Shown piece by piece: positions 47,105 to 56,534 of a stretch of DNA of 64,000 nucleotides. Numbering within the stretch: position 1 is the first letter of the stretch; each line of letters begins with the position of its first letter. A program made the translations under genes and the position numbers. Origin of the DNA: Lonepinella sp042468235 (GTDB lineage: Bacteria; Pseudomonadota; Gammaproteobacteria; Enterobacterales; Pasteurellaceae); contig NZ_CP170386.1 of assembly GCF_042468235.1 (NCBI RefSeq), forward strand, positions 1,550,001 to 1,614,000. Direction: 5' to 3'. The notes beneath the pieces were generated by a model that did not search any database, was not told the DNA's origin, and worked only from the letters and a program-made list of their open reading frames with translations.

Positions 47105-49492
47105 CTATCTTTTTTTGGTTAAACGTTGACTACTTTTTTCTTTTTTAGTTTTCCCTGTCCTTTTCCCTTTCTCCATCTTCAAACTGCGGTTATTTTTTAC
47201 CACTTTTTCGGCTCTTTTTGCTTTGGTTTTAGCGGTTTTGCCTACACGGCGTGGTTGGCGTTCGCTTGATACTAGAGAGAAATCCACTTGGCGTTGTTCA
47301 AGGCTGACGGCTTCTACTTTGATTCTGACTTTATCCCCTAAACGATATAGCATACCGCTGTTCTCGCCAATTAAGCGTTGTCCTGCATTGTCGTATTGAT
47401 AGTAGTCATTATCGAGAGTGGAAATATGCACCAAGCCATCAATAAACAAATCATCAAGGCGAACAAATAAGCCAAAACCTGTGACTGACGAAATAACACC
47501 GTCAAATTCATCACCAACGTGGTCTTGCATAAATTCGCATTTCAACCAGTCTGCCACTTCCCTTGTTGCATCATCGGCACGGCGTTCGGTCATGGAACAA
47601 TGGTCGCCTAATAAATCCATTTCATCTAAATTATAATGGTACCCGCCACTCTCTGTGGTTTTACGTTTTGCCCCTTTTTGTTTGGCTAACATATATTTTA
47701 TGCCACGATGTAAGGTTAAATCAGGATAGCGGCGAATAGGTGAGGTAAAGTGAGCATATTCCGTTAAGGCTAAACCAAAATGTCCAATATTATCAGGGTG
47801 ATACACTGCTTGGCTTAAACTACGTAACAACATGGTTTGAATAAGCTCTTGATCGGGACGTTGTTTGACTTGGTTTAACAACTCGGCATAATCCGCCGTA
47901 CTCGGTTTATTGCCCCCTCGTAAAGATAAACCACATTCTGCCAAAAATGTGCGGAAAGCGGTTAATTTTTCTTCACTCGGACCTGCATGAATACGATATA
48001 ACGCTGGCTCTTGGTGACGTTCCATAAAATTCGCTGCAGAAATATTGGCTAAAATCATACATTCTTCAATGATTTTGTGTGCGTCATTGCGTTCTTCTTT
48101 TTCAATCCGTTCGATACGCCCCATTTCATTGAAAATAAACTTGCTTTCAATAGTTTCAAAATCAATAGCACCACGTAAATGACGAGCTTCTAGCAAGGCT
48201 TGATACATGGCGTGCAATTCCTTTAAGTGAGGAACAAGTGATTGATAACGTTGGCTTAATTCTGCATCGCCGTCTAAAATACGAGCGACTTTAGTGTAGG
48301 TTAAACGAGCGTATGAATTCATCACGGCTTCATAGAATTGATAGCCTTTTAATTCCCCTTTATTGGAAACTTCCATTTCGCACACCATACATAGGCGATC
48401 AACTTGTGGATTAAGTGAACATAAGCCGTTGGAGAGAATTTCAGGTAACATCGGCACCACTCGATTGGGAAAATAGACCGAATTTCCCCGATTGTGAGCT
48501 TCTGCATCTAAAGCAGTACGCAAACGCACATAATAACTGACATCGGCAATCGCCACCCATAAACGCCAACCGTTTTTTTCTTTACGACAATGTACCGCAT
48601 CGTCAAAATCTCGTGCGTCTTCGCCGTCAATGGTCACTAACGGCAAATCACGTAAATTGATACGCCCTTTTTTCGCTTGTTCTGGCACTTCTTCACTGAG
48701 TTTTTTCACCGCTTTTTGGACAGCGTCAGGGAAAGTATGCGGAATATCATGATTGCGTAAGGCAATCTCAACTTCCATACCTTTTGCCATATTATCCCCC
48801 AGAATTTCACGAATAATCCCGACAGGTTGGCTAAAACTGGCGGTACGTGGTTTAAGTTCAACCACCACCACTTGCCCCATTCTTGCCCCCATGCGAGATT
48901 CATTAGGAATTAAAATATCTCGTCCAATACGGCTATCATCAGGCACCACATAACCAATGCCGTCTTCAAGGAAAAAGCGTCCAACAATTTGTTTTTTACG
49001 GCTTTCTAATACGCGAACAATACGCACTTCTTGCCGTCCTTTTCGGTCAAATCCTGTGGGTTGAGCCAACACAAAATCGCCGTGCATCACCCGTTGCATT
49101 TGGTTATTCGGAATAAATAAATCTTTATTGGCTACCGCATTTTTAGCAGGGCTTTCGATTTCTAAAAAGCCGTAGCCGTCACGATGCCCAATCACAGTAC
49201 CTTTGATTAAATCTAACTTTTCAGGCAAGGCATAACATTTACGCTTAGTAAACACTAACTGACCATCATTTTCCATTGCACGTAAACGGCGACGAATACC
49301 CTCGATTTCGTCTTCATGGCGTAAACCAAAAGTTGCCACCATTTCTTCACGACTCATTGGAGCATTATGCTCTTGAATAATCTGTAAGATAAATTCACGA
49401 CTTGGGATAGGGTTTTCATATTTTGCTTGTTCTTGTTGAAAATTTGGATCCATAAGTGCGGTGCTTTTTTTCGCTTTTTTTATTTTTGTCAT
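47105..49492 (-). CDS. rnr: Ribonuclease R
   Basis: RNase R is a processive 3'-5' exoribonuclease able to degrade structured RNA. The 795-residue protein has an N-terminal helix-turn-helix, two cold-shock domains (~80-230), the RNB catalytic domain with 'TIDGEDARDFDDAVHC' (metal-binding Asp residues), an S1 domain ('GDEFDGVISSVTGFGLFVRLDDLFIDGLVHI', cited by region) and a Lys-rich tail. RNase R acts on tmRNA-tagged and non-stop mRNA, which is of interest given arfA in this window. rlmB, its usual neighbour, is 10 kb downstream. Confidence 0.97.
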   Translation of the reverse strand: MTKIKKAKKSTALMDPNFQQEQAKYENPIPSREFILQIIQEHNAPMSREEMVATFGLRHEDEIEGIRRRLRAMENDGQLVFTKRKCYALPEKLDLIKGTVIGHRDGYGFLEIESPAKNAVANKDLFIPNNQMQRVMHGDFVLAQPTGFDRKGRQEVRIVRVLESRKKQIVGRFFLEDGIGYVVPDDSRIGRDILIPNESRMGARMGQVVVVELKPRTASFSQPVGIIREILGDNMAKGMEVEIALRNHDIPHTFPDAVQKAVKKLSEEVPEQAKKGRINLRDLPLVTIDGEDARDFDDAVHCRKEKNGWRLWVAIADVSYYVRLRTALDAEAHNRGNSVYFPNRVVPMLPEILSNGLCSLNPQVDRLCMVCEMEVSNKGELKGYQFYEAVMNSYARLTYTKVARILDGDAELSQRYQSLVPHLKELHAMYQALLEARHLRGAIDFETIESKFIFNEMGRIERIEKEERNDAHKIIEECMILANISAANFMERHQEPALYRIHAGPSEEKLTAFRTFLAECGLSLRGGNKPSTADYAELLNQVKQRPDQELIQTMLLRSLSQAVYHPDNIGHFGLALTEYAHFTSPIRRYPDLTLHRGIKYMLAKQKGAKRKTTESGGYHYNLDEMDLLGDHCSMTERRADDATREVADWLKCEFMQDHVGDEFDGVISSVTGFGLFVRLDDLFIDGLVHISTLDNDYYQYDNAGQRLIGENSGMLYRLGDKVRIKVEAVSLEQRQVDFSLVSSERQPRRVGKTAKTKAKRAEKVVKNNRSLKMEKGKRTGKTKKEKSSQRLTKKR

Positions 49493-49622
49493 TATGTATC
49501 TCCGCAGGTTAAATGATTAAAATTTATGTAATATATTAGTTTGACACTCTGCTATCATGAATGCAAGGGAAAACCAATACAAATTGATTACAGATAAAAT
49601 GATGAAGAATTGATGCTAAGAA

Positions 49623-49643
49623 AATACCCCTTATCGGGGTATT
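49623..49643 (-). terminator. Terminator of the small lipoprotein gene
   Basis: AATACCCC and GGGGTATT form a perfect 8-bp stem around 5 bases. On the minus strand it is followed by TTCTT. It lies 17 bp beyond the stop codon of the 52-residue gene. Confidence 0.75.
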
Positions 49644-49659
49644 CTAAAGTAAGATAGGG

Positions 49660-49818
49660 CTATCTCTTAGTTCTTTGTTGTTGTGGCATTTGTTGACCGC
49701 TTTGTGGACCACCATTATTCATACCCAAACCGCCTCGTTCACCATGATGACCACCGTGGAAACAACAAGCACTTAAAAATAATGTGCTTACAATAGCGAT
49801 TACAGCTAATTTTTTCAT
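49660..49818 (-). CDS. Small His/Gly-rich lipoprotein, 52 residues
   Basis: A short gene: ATG at 49818, GGAGC 5 bases before it, TAG at 49660-49662 and its own terminator. The product begins MKKLAVIAIVSTLFLSACC, a textbook lipoprotein signal with lipobox LSAC and lipidated Cys18, followed by a second Cys. The mature part (about 35 residues) has 'FHGGHHGERGG' and then a Gly/Gln/Met-rich tail ending 'QMPQQQRTKR'. The His cluster and vicinal Cys could bind metal, but that is only a guess. No family recognised. It lies between rnr and lpxH on the same strand. Confidence 0.8.
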   Translation of the reverse strand: MKKLAVIAIVSTLFLSACCFHGGHHGERGGLGMNNGGPQSGQQMPQQQRTKR

Positions 49819-49898
49819 AAATTGCTCCGATTAAAATAAAACAATGTCATTATCACTGACAACTTATAAGAACCTATTTTTAGGTAAAAGTTCAATAA

Positions 49899-50609
49899 TT
49901 AATTGTTAATAAATGCCAGTCCCTGCTTAGTAATTTCTAGCACAGAGGTAGTTTCCCCCCAGTCACCTAATACAATTCGCTCATACTGCGGTGTCATTTG
50001 ATGAATATGTTGTTTATGGGTATGTCCATGAATTAATCTTGTCACTGCAAATTTTTGCATGATTTGCAAAGTAAATTCAGGATTCACGTCCATAATCTCA
50101 ACGGGCTTTTGTTGCTTATCCGCTTTGCTTCTGGAGCGAATCTTCTCAGCAATTTTTAACCGCAGTTTTAATGGTAAACATAAAAACAAACGTTGTCGCC
50201 ATTTTTGATGCACTTTGTAGCGGAACTGTTGGTATTTTTCATCATCAATACAAAGGGTATCACCGTGACAAATCAGGGTTTTAGTGCCATATAAATCAAT
50301 CACTTGATAATCAGGCAAAAGCTGTAATCCGCAAGTTTCAGCAAATTTTTGTCCGAGTAAAAAGTCCCGATTACCGCAAATAAAATAGCATGCAATACCT
50401 TGTTGCGTAATAGAACGAATTTGGTCTTGTACTAAATTAATTAAGTCTGAACGTTCATCATCACCGATCCAAAAATCGAAAAGGTCGCCCAGAATATATA
50501 ACGCTTCGGCTTGCGGGGCTTGATGCTGCATAAAATCCACAAAAAGTGCGGTTAAATCGGGGCGATTTTCGCTTAAATGTAAATCGGCAATAAACAACGT
50601 TTTTTTCAT
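49899..50609 (-). CDS. lpxH: UDP-2,3-diacylglucosamine pyrophosphatase
   Basis: LpxH hydrolyses UDP-2,3-diacylglucosamine to lipid X in lipid A synthesis, at the inner face of the inner membrane. The 236-residue metallophosphoesterase shows all motifs: 'IADLHL', 'LGDLFDFWIGDDE', 'CGNRDFLLG', 'CHGDTLC' and 'IHGHTHKQ'. It begins right where the upstream ABC transporter gene ends, so the two are probably co-transcribed. Confidence 0.96.
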   Translation of the reverse strand: MKKTLFIADLHLSENRPDLTALFVDFMQHQAPQAEALYILGDLFDFWIGDDERSDLINLVQDQIRSITQQGIACYFICGNRDFLLGQKFAETCGLQLLPDYQVIDLYGTKTLICHGDTLCIDDEKYQQFRYKVHQKWRQRLFLCLPLKLRLKIAEKIRSRSKADKQQKPVEIMDVNPEFTLQIMQKFAVTRLIHGHTHKQHIHQMTPQYERIVLGDWGETTSVLEITKQGLAFINN

Positions 50610-52403
50610 TTAATGTCCTACAATTAACTGCCAACGATGATTAACAGGATCAATTTCTAATTGTTGCTGATGATGTACATTCAGGGTTGAACGGTGCCCA
50701 ACACTAATAATCGTGGTGTTCGGCAAACGTTCATGTAATAAACGATACATGGCATCTTCTAATCCCTCATCCATACTGGCAGAGGCTTCATCTAAGAAAG
50801 CAATTTTCGGTTGGGTAATCAATAACCGAGCGAACGCTAACCGCTGCTGTTCACCGAGTGAAAGTACCCGAGTCCAGTCATTTTCTTGTTCCAATTTATC
50901 ACTTAAATGTCCAAGTTGCACCGCTCGCATGGTGTCTGTTGCTTGGGCTAAATCCACATTATCAGGGGCAAGATTTGGATAAAATAACGCATCAATCAAA
51001 CGTCCTTGCGGTAAATAAGGTTTTTGCGGTAAGAACAGGGCATCTTGTTGGGGTAAATAAATATCGCCGTTGGCATGCGACCATAAGCCAGCAATAGTAC
51101 GTAATAAGGTGGTTTTACCCGCTCCCGATGGACCTTTAATTAATAGTGATGAACCTTGTGGCAGATCGAAAGTTAAATCCGCAATGAGAGTTTCGCCCGT
51201 TGGTTTTTTCACCGAAACTTGCTCAAAACGCACCGCACTTTCTAGTGGATGTAATTTTACTTCGGTTGGTTGAGTCGCTTGTTCAATGGCTGAATGGAAG
51301 CCTGTTAAACGATCTAACACCGCACGATAACCAGCAAATTCATCATAGGCATTACGGAAGTAAGACAATGCTGATTGTACTCGTCCGAAAGATTGTGCGG
51401 TTTGAATTAAATCACCTAATTGAATCTGTTTACTAAAAAATCGACTGGCTTGAATAATAAATGGAAACACCACTGACACTTGAGAAACCATTAAGTTAAA
51501 GCCAGAGAGTTTTAGGGTCATATAGACCATTTTCCACACATTGCCGATCACTTTATCAAATTGTTTAAACAGGATATTGCGTTCCATATTCTCCCCACGG
51601 AAAAATGCAATACTTTCTGCATATTCTTTAATCCGAATCAATGAGTAACGATAGTTCGCATTTAAGCGTTCATTAGCAAAATTGAGTTGAATTAATGGTC
51701 GTCCGATGCGGAAAGCAAAGACACTGGTGACTAACACGTAAATAAACACCAAAAAGACCATGGCGTGGGGTACGGTAATTGAGCCAACTGTCATTTCACC
51801 AGATAGATTCCATAGAATTTGGGTAAATGCCACAATAGACACCACTGAAGAAATTACGCCCGTGGCAAAACTAAGTGAACTTGACACATAGGATTGAATA
51901 TCTTGTTGAATCCGTTGATCGGGGTTATCTAATTGATTATAAATATATTGTGTTTTGTAATAGGCTTGTTCGCCAAGCCATTTATCCACCAGTTGTTGGT
52001 TTAATTCTATTCGCCATTGAATGGTAAAACGTTGTCCTAAATAATAAAGTAATAGTACGTTACTAATATTAATGGCAGCTAATACGGAGAACACCACCAT
52101 TTGGATCCAGAAAACACTTTCATTACTATTTTGTAAAGCGTCATACATCGCCTTATACCATTCCGAGAACAAAATATCTAAACGCACCGCAAATAGGTTA
52201 AAAAAGACAATGATAATAAAATAAATTAAGGGTTTTACTCTCCGTTTAGGCGACAAATATTCCTGTGCCAGTGACCAAAATTGTTGCCCCCAACGGGTAG
52301 TTTTGACTAAAAACCATAATACGGCGGTGAATACGATGGCGGTGATAACAATCGCTTTTAAGATCCAAAATAAAGAAGTAATTAATTCTTGAACATAATC
52401 CAT
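50610..52403 (-). CDS. yddA: YddA/SbmA-type ABC transporter with fused ATPase
   Basis: The 597-residue protein joins a membrane domain with ~6 segments (~15-330, SbmA/BacA-like: 'RRVKPLIYFIIIVFFNLFAV', 'QWRIELNQQLVDKWLGEQAYYK', cited in part) to an ABC ATPase (~380-590). The ATPase has Walker A 'GPSGAGKTT', signature 'LSLGEQQRLAFARLL' and Walker B 'IAFLDEASASMD'. This is the layout of E. coli YddA and of bacterial homologues of peroxisomal and vitamin B12 transporters. Substrate and direction are unknown. It is divergent from yidE, an arrangement I recall from H. influenzae, and runs into lpxH. Confidence 0.88.
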   Translation of the reverse strand: MDYVQELITSLFWILKAIVITAIVFTAVLWFLVKTTRWGQQFWSLAQEYLSPKRRVKPLIYFIIIVFFNLFAVRLDILFSEWYKAMYDALQNSNESVFWIQMVVFSVLAAINISNVLLLYYLGQRFTIQWRIELNQQLVDKWLGEQAYYKTQYIYNQLDNPDQRIQQDIQSYVSSSLSFATGVISSVVSIVAFTQILWNLSGEMTVGSITVPHAMVFLVFIYVLVTSVFAFRIGRPLIQLNFANERLNANYRYSLIRIKEYAESIAFFRGENMERNILFKQFDKVIGNVWKMVYMTLKLSGFNLMVSQVSVVFPFIIQASRFFSKQIQLGDLIQTAQSFGRVQSALSYFRNAYDEFAGYRAVLDRLTGFHSAIEQATQPTEVKLHPLESAVRFEQVSVKKPTGETLIADLTFDLPQGSSLLIKGPSGAGKTTLLRTIAGLWSHANGDIYLPQQDALFLPQKPYLPQGRLIDALFYPNLAPDNVDLAQATDTMRAVQLGHLSDKLEQENDWTRVLSLGEQQRLAFARLLITQPKIAFLDEASASMDEGLEDAMYRLLHERLPNTTIISVGHRSTLNVHHQQQLEIDPVNHRWQLIVGH

Positions 52404-52567
52404 ATTAAAATTAAAGCATAAATGTTAAAATAATGCGTTATTTTTCAGCAAATAGGTAAATTAAGCAAGGAAAAATGTGATAAACATCAAACTTTTTCAT
52501 TTTTTTTATTTTATCTATTACAGCTTAGATTATAATCATCAGCAATTAATTTAATCTTGGGGGCGTT

Positions 52568-54223
52568 ATGTCTGATATTGCAATTACTATAAGCCTATTA
52601 TCGTTGGTAGCGGTAATAGGATTATGGCTCGGTCATTGGAAGATCAAAGGGGTAGGACTGGGTATCGGCGGGGTACTATTCGGTGGGATTATTGTTGCAC
52701 ATTTTACCCATCAAAATGGTTTAATGCTTGATCCGCACACCTTACACTTCGTGCAAGAATTCGGTTTAATTTTGTTTGTTTATACTATCGGTATTCAAGT
52801 GGGGCCCGGTTTCTTTGCGTCCTTACGTGAATCGGGAATGAAATTAAATGGTCTGGCAGCATTAATTGTGTTGCTAGGTTCACTGATGGTGATTGCCATT
52901 CAATATTTTACCGATATGCCATTAGATGTGATTTTAGGGATTTATTCGGGGGCGGTAACCAATACACCCGCGCTGGGTGCCGGTCAACAAATTCTCGCTG
53001 AATTGGGTATGACTAACATTACTGAAACCATGGGTATTTCTTATGCCATGGCGTATCCATTTGGGATTTGTGGTATTTTGTTGAGTATGTGGTTAATTCG
53101 TTTATTTTTCCAAGTGAAAATAGAGGAAGAAGCCACCTCATTTGATAAAGCCACGGGAAAAGATAAAGAAGTCTTACAAAAAATTGACTTGAAAGTCACT
53201 AATCCAAATCTACATGGGTTAATGTTAAAAGAAATTCCCGGCTTTGAAAGCCATGATGTGCTTTGTACTCGTTTAAAACGTGACGAGCATATTGAAGTAC
53301 CTAAGGGCGATACAGAAATTCACTTAGATGATGTGTTACATTTAGTCGGTGATACGCAAGCACTCAATAAAGTGCGGTTAATTATGGGTGAGTTAGTCAA
53401 TATTGAACCGTCTAATATCAAAGGAAATTTACGTTCTCAACGGGTGGTGATTACCAATGAAAAAGTGTTAGGGAAAAGCATTCGTGCGTTGGCATTTCAT
53501 CAAAAATATGGTGTGGTGATTTCTCGTTTAAACCGTTCAGGCATTGAATTGGTACCAACCGCACATACCACTTTGCAATTTGGTGACGTGGTGCATATTG
53601 TGGGTAATGCGGACGTGATTGATAATGTGATTGCTGAACTAGGTAATATGCAGTCCAAATTGCAACACGTACAAATGTTACCTGTCTTTTTGGGGATCGG
53701 TTTAGGGGTATTACTCGGCTCAATTCCATTCCATATTCCGGGTTTCCCTGTTGCATTAAAACTGGGCTTGGCCGGTGGTCCGTTAGTGGTGGCGTTAATT
53801 TTAGCCCGAATTGGTTCTATTGGTAAACTCTACTGGTTTATGCCACCCAGTGCTAATATGGCATTACGTGAAATCGGTATCGTGTTGTTCTTATCAGTGG
53901 TAGGATTAAAATCTGGTGGTAATTTCGTTAGCACTTTAACCGATGGTAATGGTCTGGAATGGATGGGGTATGGTTTCTTGATTACCTTTGTGCCATTAAT
54001 GCTCGTTGGTGTTATCGCTCGCCTGTATGCCAAACTTAATTATCTTTCCATCTGTGGTTTGTTAGCAGGTTCTATGACCGATCCACCAGCCTTAGCCTTT
54101 GCCAATGCGATCAAAGAAGATCACGGAGCAGCGCCATTAGCTTATGCCACTGTTTATCCATTAACCATGTTTTTACGGATAATTTCACCGCAGTTACTAG
54201 CTATATTGTTGTGGGCAATTTAA
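52568..54223 (+). CDS. yidE: YidE-type transporter of the aspartate:alanine exchanger family
   Basis: The 551-residue membrane protein (E. coli YidE 553) has two hydrophobic halves with duplicated AsT motifs: 'GLILFVYTIGIQVGPGFFASL' (cited in part) and 'GIVLFLSVVGLKSGG', plus 'GAVTNTPALGAGQQIL' and 'AGSMTDPPALAFAN'. Two cytoplasmic RCK_C (TrkA-C) domains lie between them (~200-365). Sequence similarity to E. coli YidE is very high. Transport substrate is not established; AspT relatives exchange aspartate and alanine. Confidence 0.93.
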   Translation: MSDIAITISLLSLVAVIGLWLGHWKIKGVGLGIGGVLFGGIIVAHFTHQNGLMLDPHTLHFVQEFGLILFVYTIGIQVGPGFFASLRESGMKLNGLAALIVLLGSLMVIAIQYFTDMPLDVILGIYSGAVTNTPALGAGQQILAELGMTNITETMGISYAMAYPFGICGILLSMWLIRLFFQVKIEEEATSFDKATGKDKEVLQKIDLKVTNPNLHGLMLKEIPGFESHDVLCTRLKRDEHIEVPKGDTEIHLDDVLHLVGDTQALNKVRLIMGELVNIEPSNIKGNLRSQRVVITNEKVLGKSIRALAFHQKYGVVISRLNRSGIELVPTAHTTLQFGDVVHIVGNADVIDNVIAELGNMQSKLQHVQMLPVFLGIGLGVLLGSIPFHIPGFPVALKLGLAGGPLVVALILARIGSIGKLYWFMPPSANMALREIGIVLFLSVVGLKSGGNFVSTLTDGNGLEWMGYGFLITFVPLMLVGVIARLYAKLNYLSICGLLAGSMTDPPALAFANAIKEDHGAAPLAYATVYPLTMFLRIISPQLLAILLWAI

Positions 54224-54243
54224 CGCATTGTAATCACCATAAT

Positions 54244-54276
54244 AAAGGGCGAATTTAAAATTTAAATTCGCCCTTT
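54244..54276. terminator. Long palindromic terminator between yidE and greB
   Basis: AAAGGGCGAATTTAAA (54244-54259) and its perfect reverse complement (54261-54276) flank one base, a 16-bp stem between converging genes. Confidence 0.85.
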
Positions 54277-54351
54277 AAACTATAATCTAGCGTTTAATTA
54301 TTGGTTTTCAGTTTATTCTAATAGATTTCCCAGAAAGTGCGGTGTTAAATG

Positions 54352-54831
54352 CTAATTTTTCTCATACCAAATCCGATTGACAAAAAATAGCATATTGCCC
54401 GATGGTGTGTTCACACGAACTTCATCATCTAATTGCTTACCAATCAAGGCACGAGCTACCGGAGAATCAATGGAAATCCAATTTTGGGCAGGATCAAATT
54501 CATCACAGCCTACAATGCGATATTGTTTTAATTCTTCGTTTTCCGTTTCCAATTCTACCCACGCACCGAAAAACACTTTGCCTTCTTGTTGAGGGTGATA
54601 ATCCACGATTTGCAACACTTCCAACCGTTTCATTAAAAAACGTACACGGCGGTCAATTTCACGCAAGCGGCGTTTGCCATAAATATATTCTGCATTTTCA
54701 CTGCGATCGCCCATGGCAGCAGCTTCCGAAACGGCTTGCGTGACTTTCGGACGTTCTTCTTTCCAGAGATACTTTAATTCTTTATCTAAGGCATTCCAGC
54801 CTGAGCGGGTAATGTAGTTTGATTTTGCCAT
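54352..54831 (-). CDS. greB: Transcription elongation factor GreB
   Basis: GreB enters the secondary channel of RNA polymerase and stimulates cleavage of backtracked RNA. The 159 residues have the N-terminal coiled coil with acidic tip ('MGDRSENAEYIYGKRRLREID', cited in part, with catalytic Asp/Glu) and the C-terminal FKBP-like domain ('VGCDEFDPAQNWISIDSPVARALIGK', cited by region). 'KSNYITRSGWNALDKELKYLWKEERP' is the typical GreB, rather than GreA, N-terminus. Confidence 0.96.
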   Translation of the reverse strand: MAKSNYITRSGWNALDKELKYLWKEERPKVTQAVSEAAAMGDRSENAEYIYGKRRLREIDRRVRFLMKRLEVLQIVDYHPQQEGKVFFGAWVELETENEELKQYRIVGCDEFDPAQNWISIDSPVARALIGKQLDDEVRVNTPSGNMLFFVNRIWYEKN

Positions 54832-54976
54832 TTAGAGTAAATATGCGTAAAATAAGCAAAATTATAGCATATCCTGTAACCTGAACGCTACGGCCTAACC
54901 TGTTGTAGCTATTGCTTAAGTAGCGGAAAAAGGGTATATTCAGCAACATGAATTATTGAAAATTAAGAGGTATTTT

Positions 54977-55198
54977 ATGGGTGGTATTAGCATTTGGCAA
55001 CTTCTCATCATTGTGGCAATCGTGGTGTTATTATTCGGTACAAAAAAATTAAGAACCTTAGGTTCTGATTTAGGTGAATCTGTAAAAGGCTTTAAAAAAG
55101 CCATGGCAGATGAACCTAAAGATGCAGAATTTAAATCCTTAGATAAAACCGATACGGTTAAAACAGAAGATACGGCGAAACAAAAAGAACAGGCATAA
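54977..55198 (+). CDS. tatA: Sec-independent translocase subunit TatA
   Basis: TatA polymerises to form the passage for folded twin-arginine proteins. The 73-residue protein starts 'MGGISIWQLLIIVAIVVLLF', followed by the hinge 'GTKKLRTLGSDLGESVKGFKKAM' (cited by region) and an acidic, Lys-rich tail. I use the ATG at 54977, 6 bases after AAGAGG; an in-frame ATG at 54956 has no good site. It heads tatABC. DmsA (25348-27783) is a substrate in this window. Confidence 0.96.
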   Translation: MGGISIWQLLIIVAIVVLLFGTKKLRTLGSDLGESVKGFKKAMADEPKDAEFKSLDKTDTVKTEDTAKQKEQA

Positions 55199-55201
55199 TC
55201 T

Positions 55202-55741
55202 GTGTTTGATATTGGTTTTTCTGAATTACTGTTGATTTTTATTGTGGGCTTGGTGGTATTAGGTCCACAACGTATGCCTGTGGCTATTCGGACAGTGATG
55301 AAATGGGTACGAACTATTCGTGGTTTAGCGGCGAATGTGCAAAATGAATTGACACAAGAGTTAAAATTACAAGAGCTGCAAGAAAGTATCAAAAAAGCCG
55401 AGCATTTAAATTTGAATACCCTGTCGCCTGAACTGGCTCAAACGGTAGAAGAATTGAAACAATCCGCTGAAAAAATGAAAGCCAATTTGGATAAACAAGC
55501 CAGTGATGCTAATCATGCTTTACAAGAACAAATAGATACTGTACGGAATGAGAACGTTCAAGAAAATAAACTAGAAAAAACCGGAAATTCCACCGCACTT
55601 GATGAAACCAATCAAGATCCTGATGATTTAACACAAAATATTGAAGACGAACTTTCTTTAGATGAGCAATTAGCACAATATATCGATCAATATCACCCTG
55701 CTGAAGATGCTCAACCTGTTAGCCAACAGGAGAAAAAATGA
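55202..55741 (+). CDS. tatB: Sec-independent translocase subunit TatB
   Basis: TatB forms the receptor with TatC. The 179 residues start at a GTG 3 bp after the tatA stop: 'MFDIGFSELLLIFIVGLVVL' then 'GPQRMPVAIRTV', the typical TatB membrane segment, Gly-Pro hinge and amphipathic helix, and a long charged C-terminal tail. It overlaps tatC by 4 bp. Confidence 0.96.
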   Translation: MFDIGFSELLLIFIVGLVVLGPQRMPVAIRTVMKWVRTIRGLAANVQNELTQELKLQELQESIKKAEHLNLNTLSPELAQTVEELKQSAEKMKANLDKQASDANHALQEQIDTVRNENVQENKLEKTGNSTALDETNQDPDDLTQNIEDELSLDEQLAQYIDQYHPAEDAQPVSQQEKK

Positions 55742-56484
55742 TGAGTAATGTCGAAGAAACACAACCTTTAATCTCACATTTAATCGAATTACGTAACCGT
55801 TTGTTACGCTCATTTATTTTTGTCGCCGTGGTTTTTCTGGCGTTAGTGTATTTTTCCAATGATATTTATCATTTAATTGCCACACCATTGTTAGATGCAA
55901 TGCCAGCAGGTTCTACCATGATTGCTACCAATGTAGCAGCACCTTTTTTCACCCCAATTAAATTAACCGCACTCACGGCGGTGTTTATTTCGGTACCTTT
56001 TTTGCTTTATCAGCTTTGGGCATTTGTTGCCCCTGCATTATACAGCCATGAAAAACGCTTAGTTTATCCCTTGCTATTTTCTAGCACCTTATTATTTTAT
56101 GTGGGCGTGGCGTTTGCCTATTATGTAGTGTTTCCGTTGGTGTTTAGCTTTTTAACCAAAACCACGCCCGATGGTGTTGCCATGGCAACGGATATTAGTA
56201 GTTATTTAGATTTTGTGCTGACGCTGTTTTTGGCGTTTGGTGTCTGCTTTGAAGTGCCAGTAGCCATTATTTTGTTATGTTGGGCTGGTGTAACCACACC
56301 AGAAGATTTAAAAGCCAAACGCCCCTATATTATCGTAACCGCTTTTGTGGTCGGCATGTTGCTTACCCCGCCTGATATTTTTTCCCAAACTCTACTAGCC
56401 ATACCGATGTGTTTGTTATTTGAAGTGGGCGTAATTTGTGCCAGATTTTATCGCCCGAAAGATGATGAAAACGCCACAAAATGA
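55738..56484 (+). CDS. tatC: Sec-independent translocase subunit TatC
   Basis: TatC recognises the twin-arginine signal. The 248 residues have six membrane segments and the conserved 'LISHLIELRNRLLRSF' N-terminus with the signal-binding Glu, 'FLLYQLWAFVAPALYSHEKR', and 'FGVCFEVPVAIILL'. Two adjacent ATG codons begin the gene; either would serve. A terminator follows. Confidence 0.97.
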   Translation: MMSNVEETQPLISHLIELRNRLLRSFIFVAVVFLALVYFSNDIYHLIATPLLDAMPAGSTMIATNVAAPFFTPIKLTALTAVFISVPFLLYQLWAFVAPALYSHEKRLVYPLLFSSTLLFYVGVAFAYYVVFPLVFSFLTKTTPDGVAMATDISSYLDFVLTLFLAFGVCFEVPVAIILLCWAGVTTPEDLKAKRPYIIVTAFVVGMLLTPPDIFSQTLLAIPMCLLFEVGVICARFYRPKDDENATK

Positions 56485-56491
56485 GAATATT

Positions 56492-56518
56492 AGGCGGATC
56501 ATACATTCGCCTTTTTTA
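56492..56518 (+). terminator. tatABC terminator
   Basis: AGGCGGA (56492-56498) pairs with TTCGCCT (56506-56512) with one G-T pair, followed by five T, just before the hemB ribosome site. Confidence 0.85.
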
Positions 56519-56534
56519 TTAAGAGATAGAGAAC

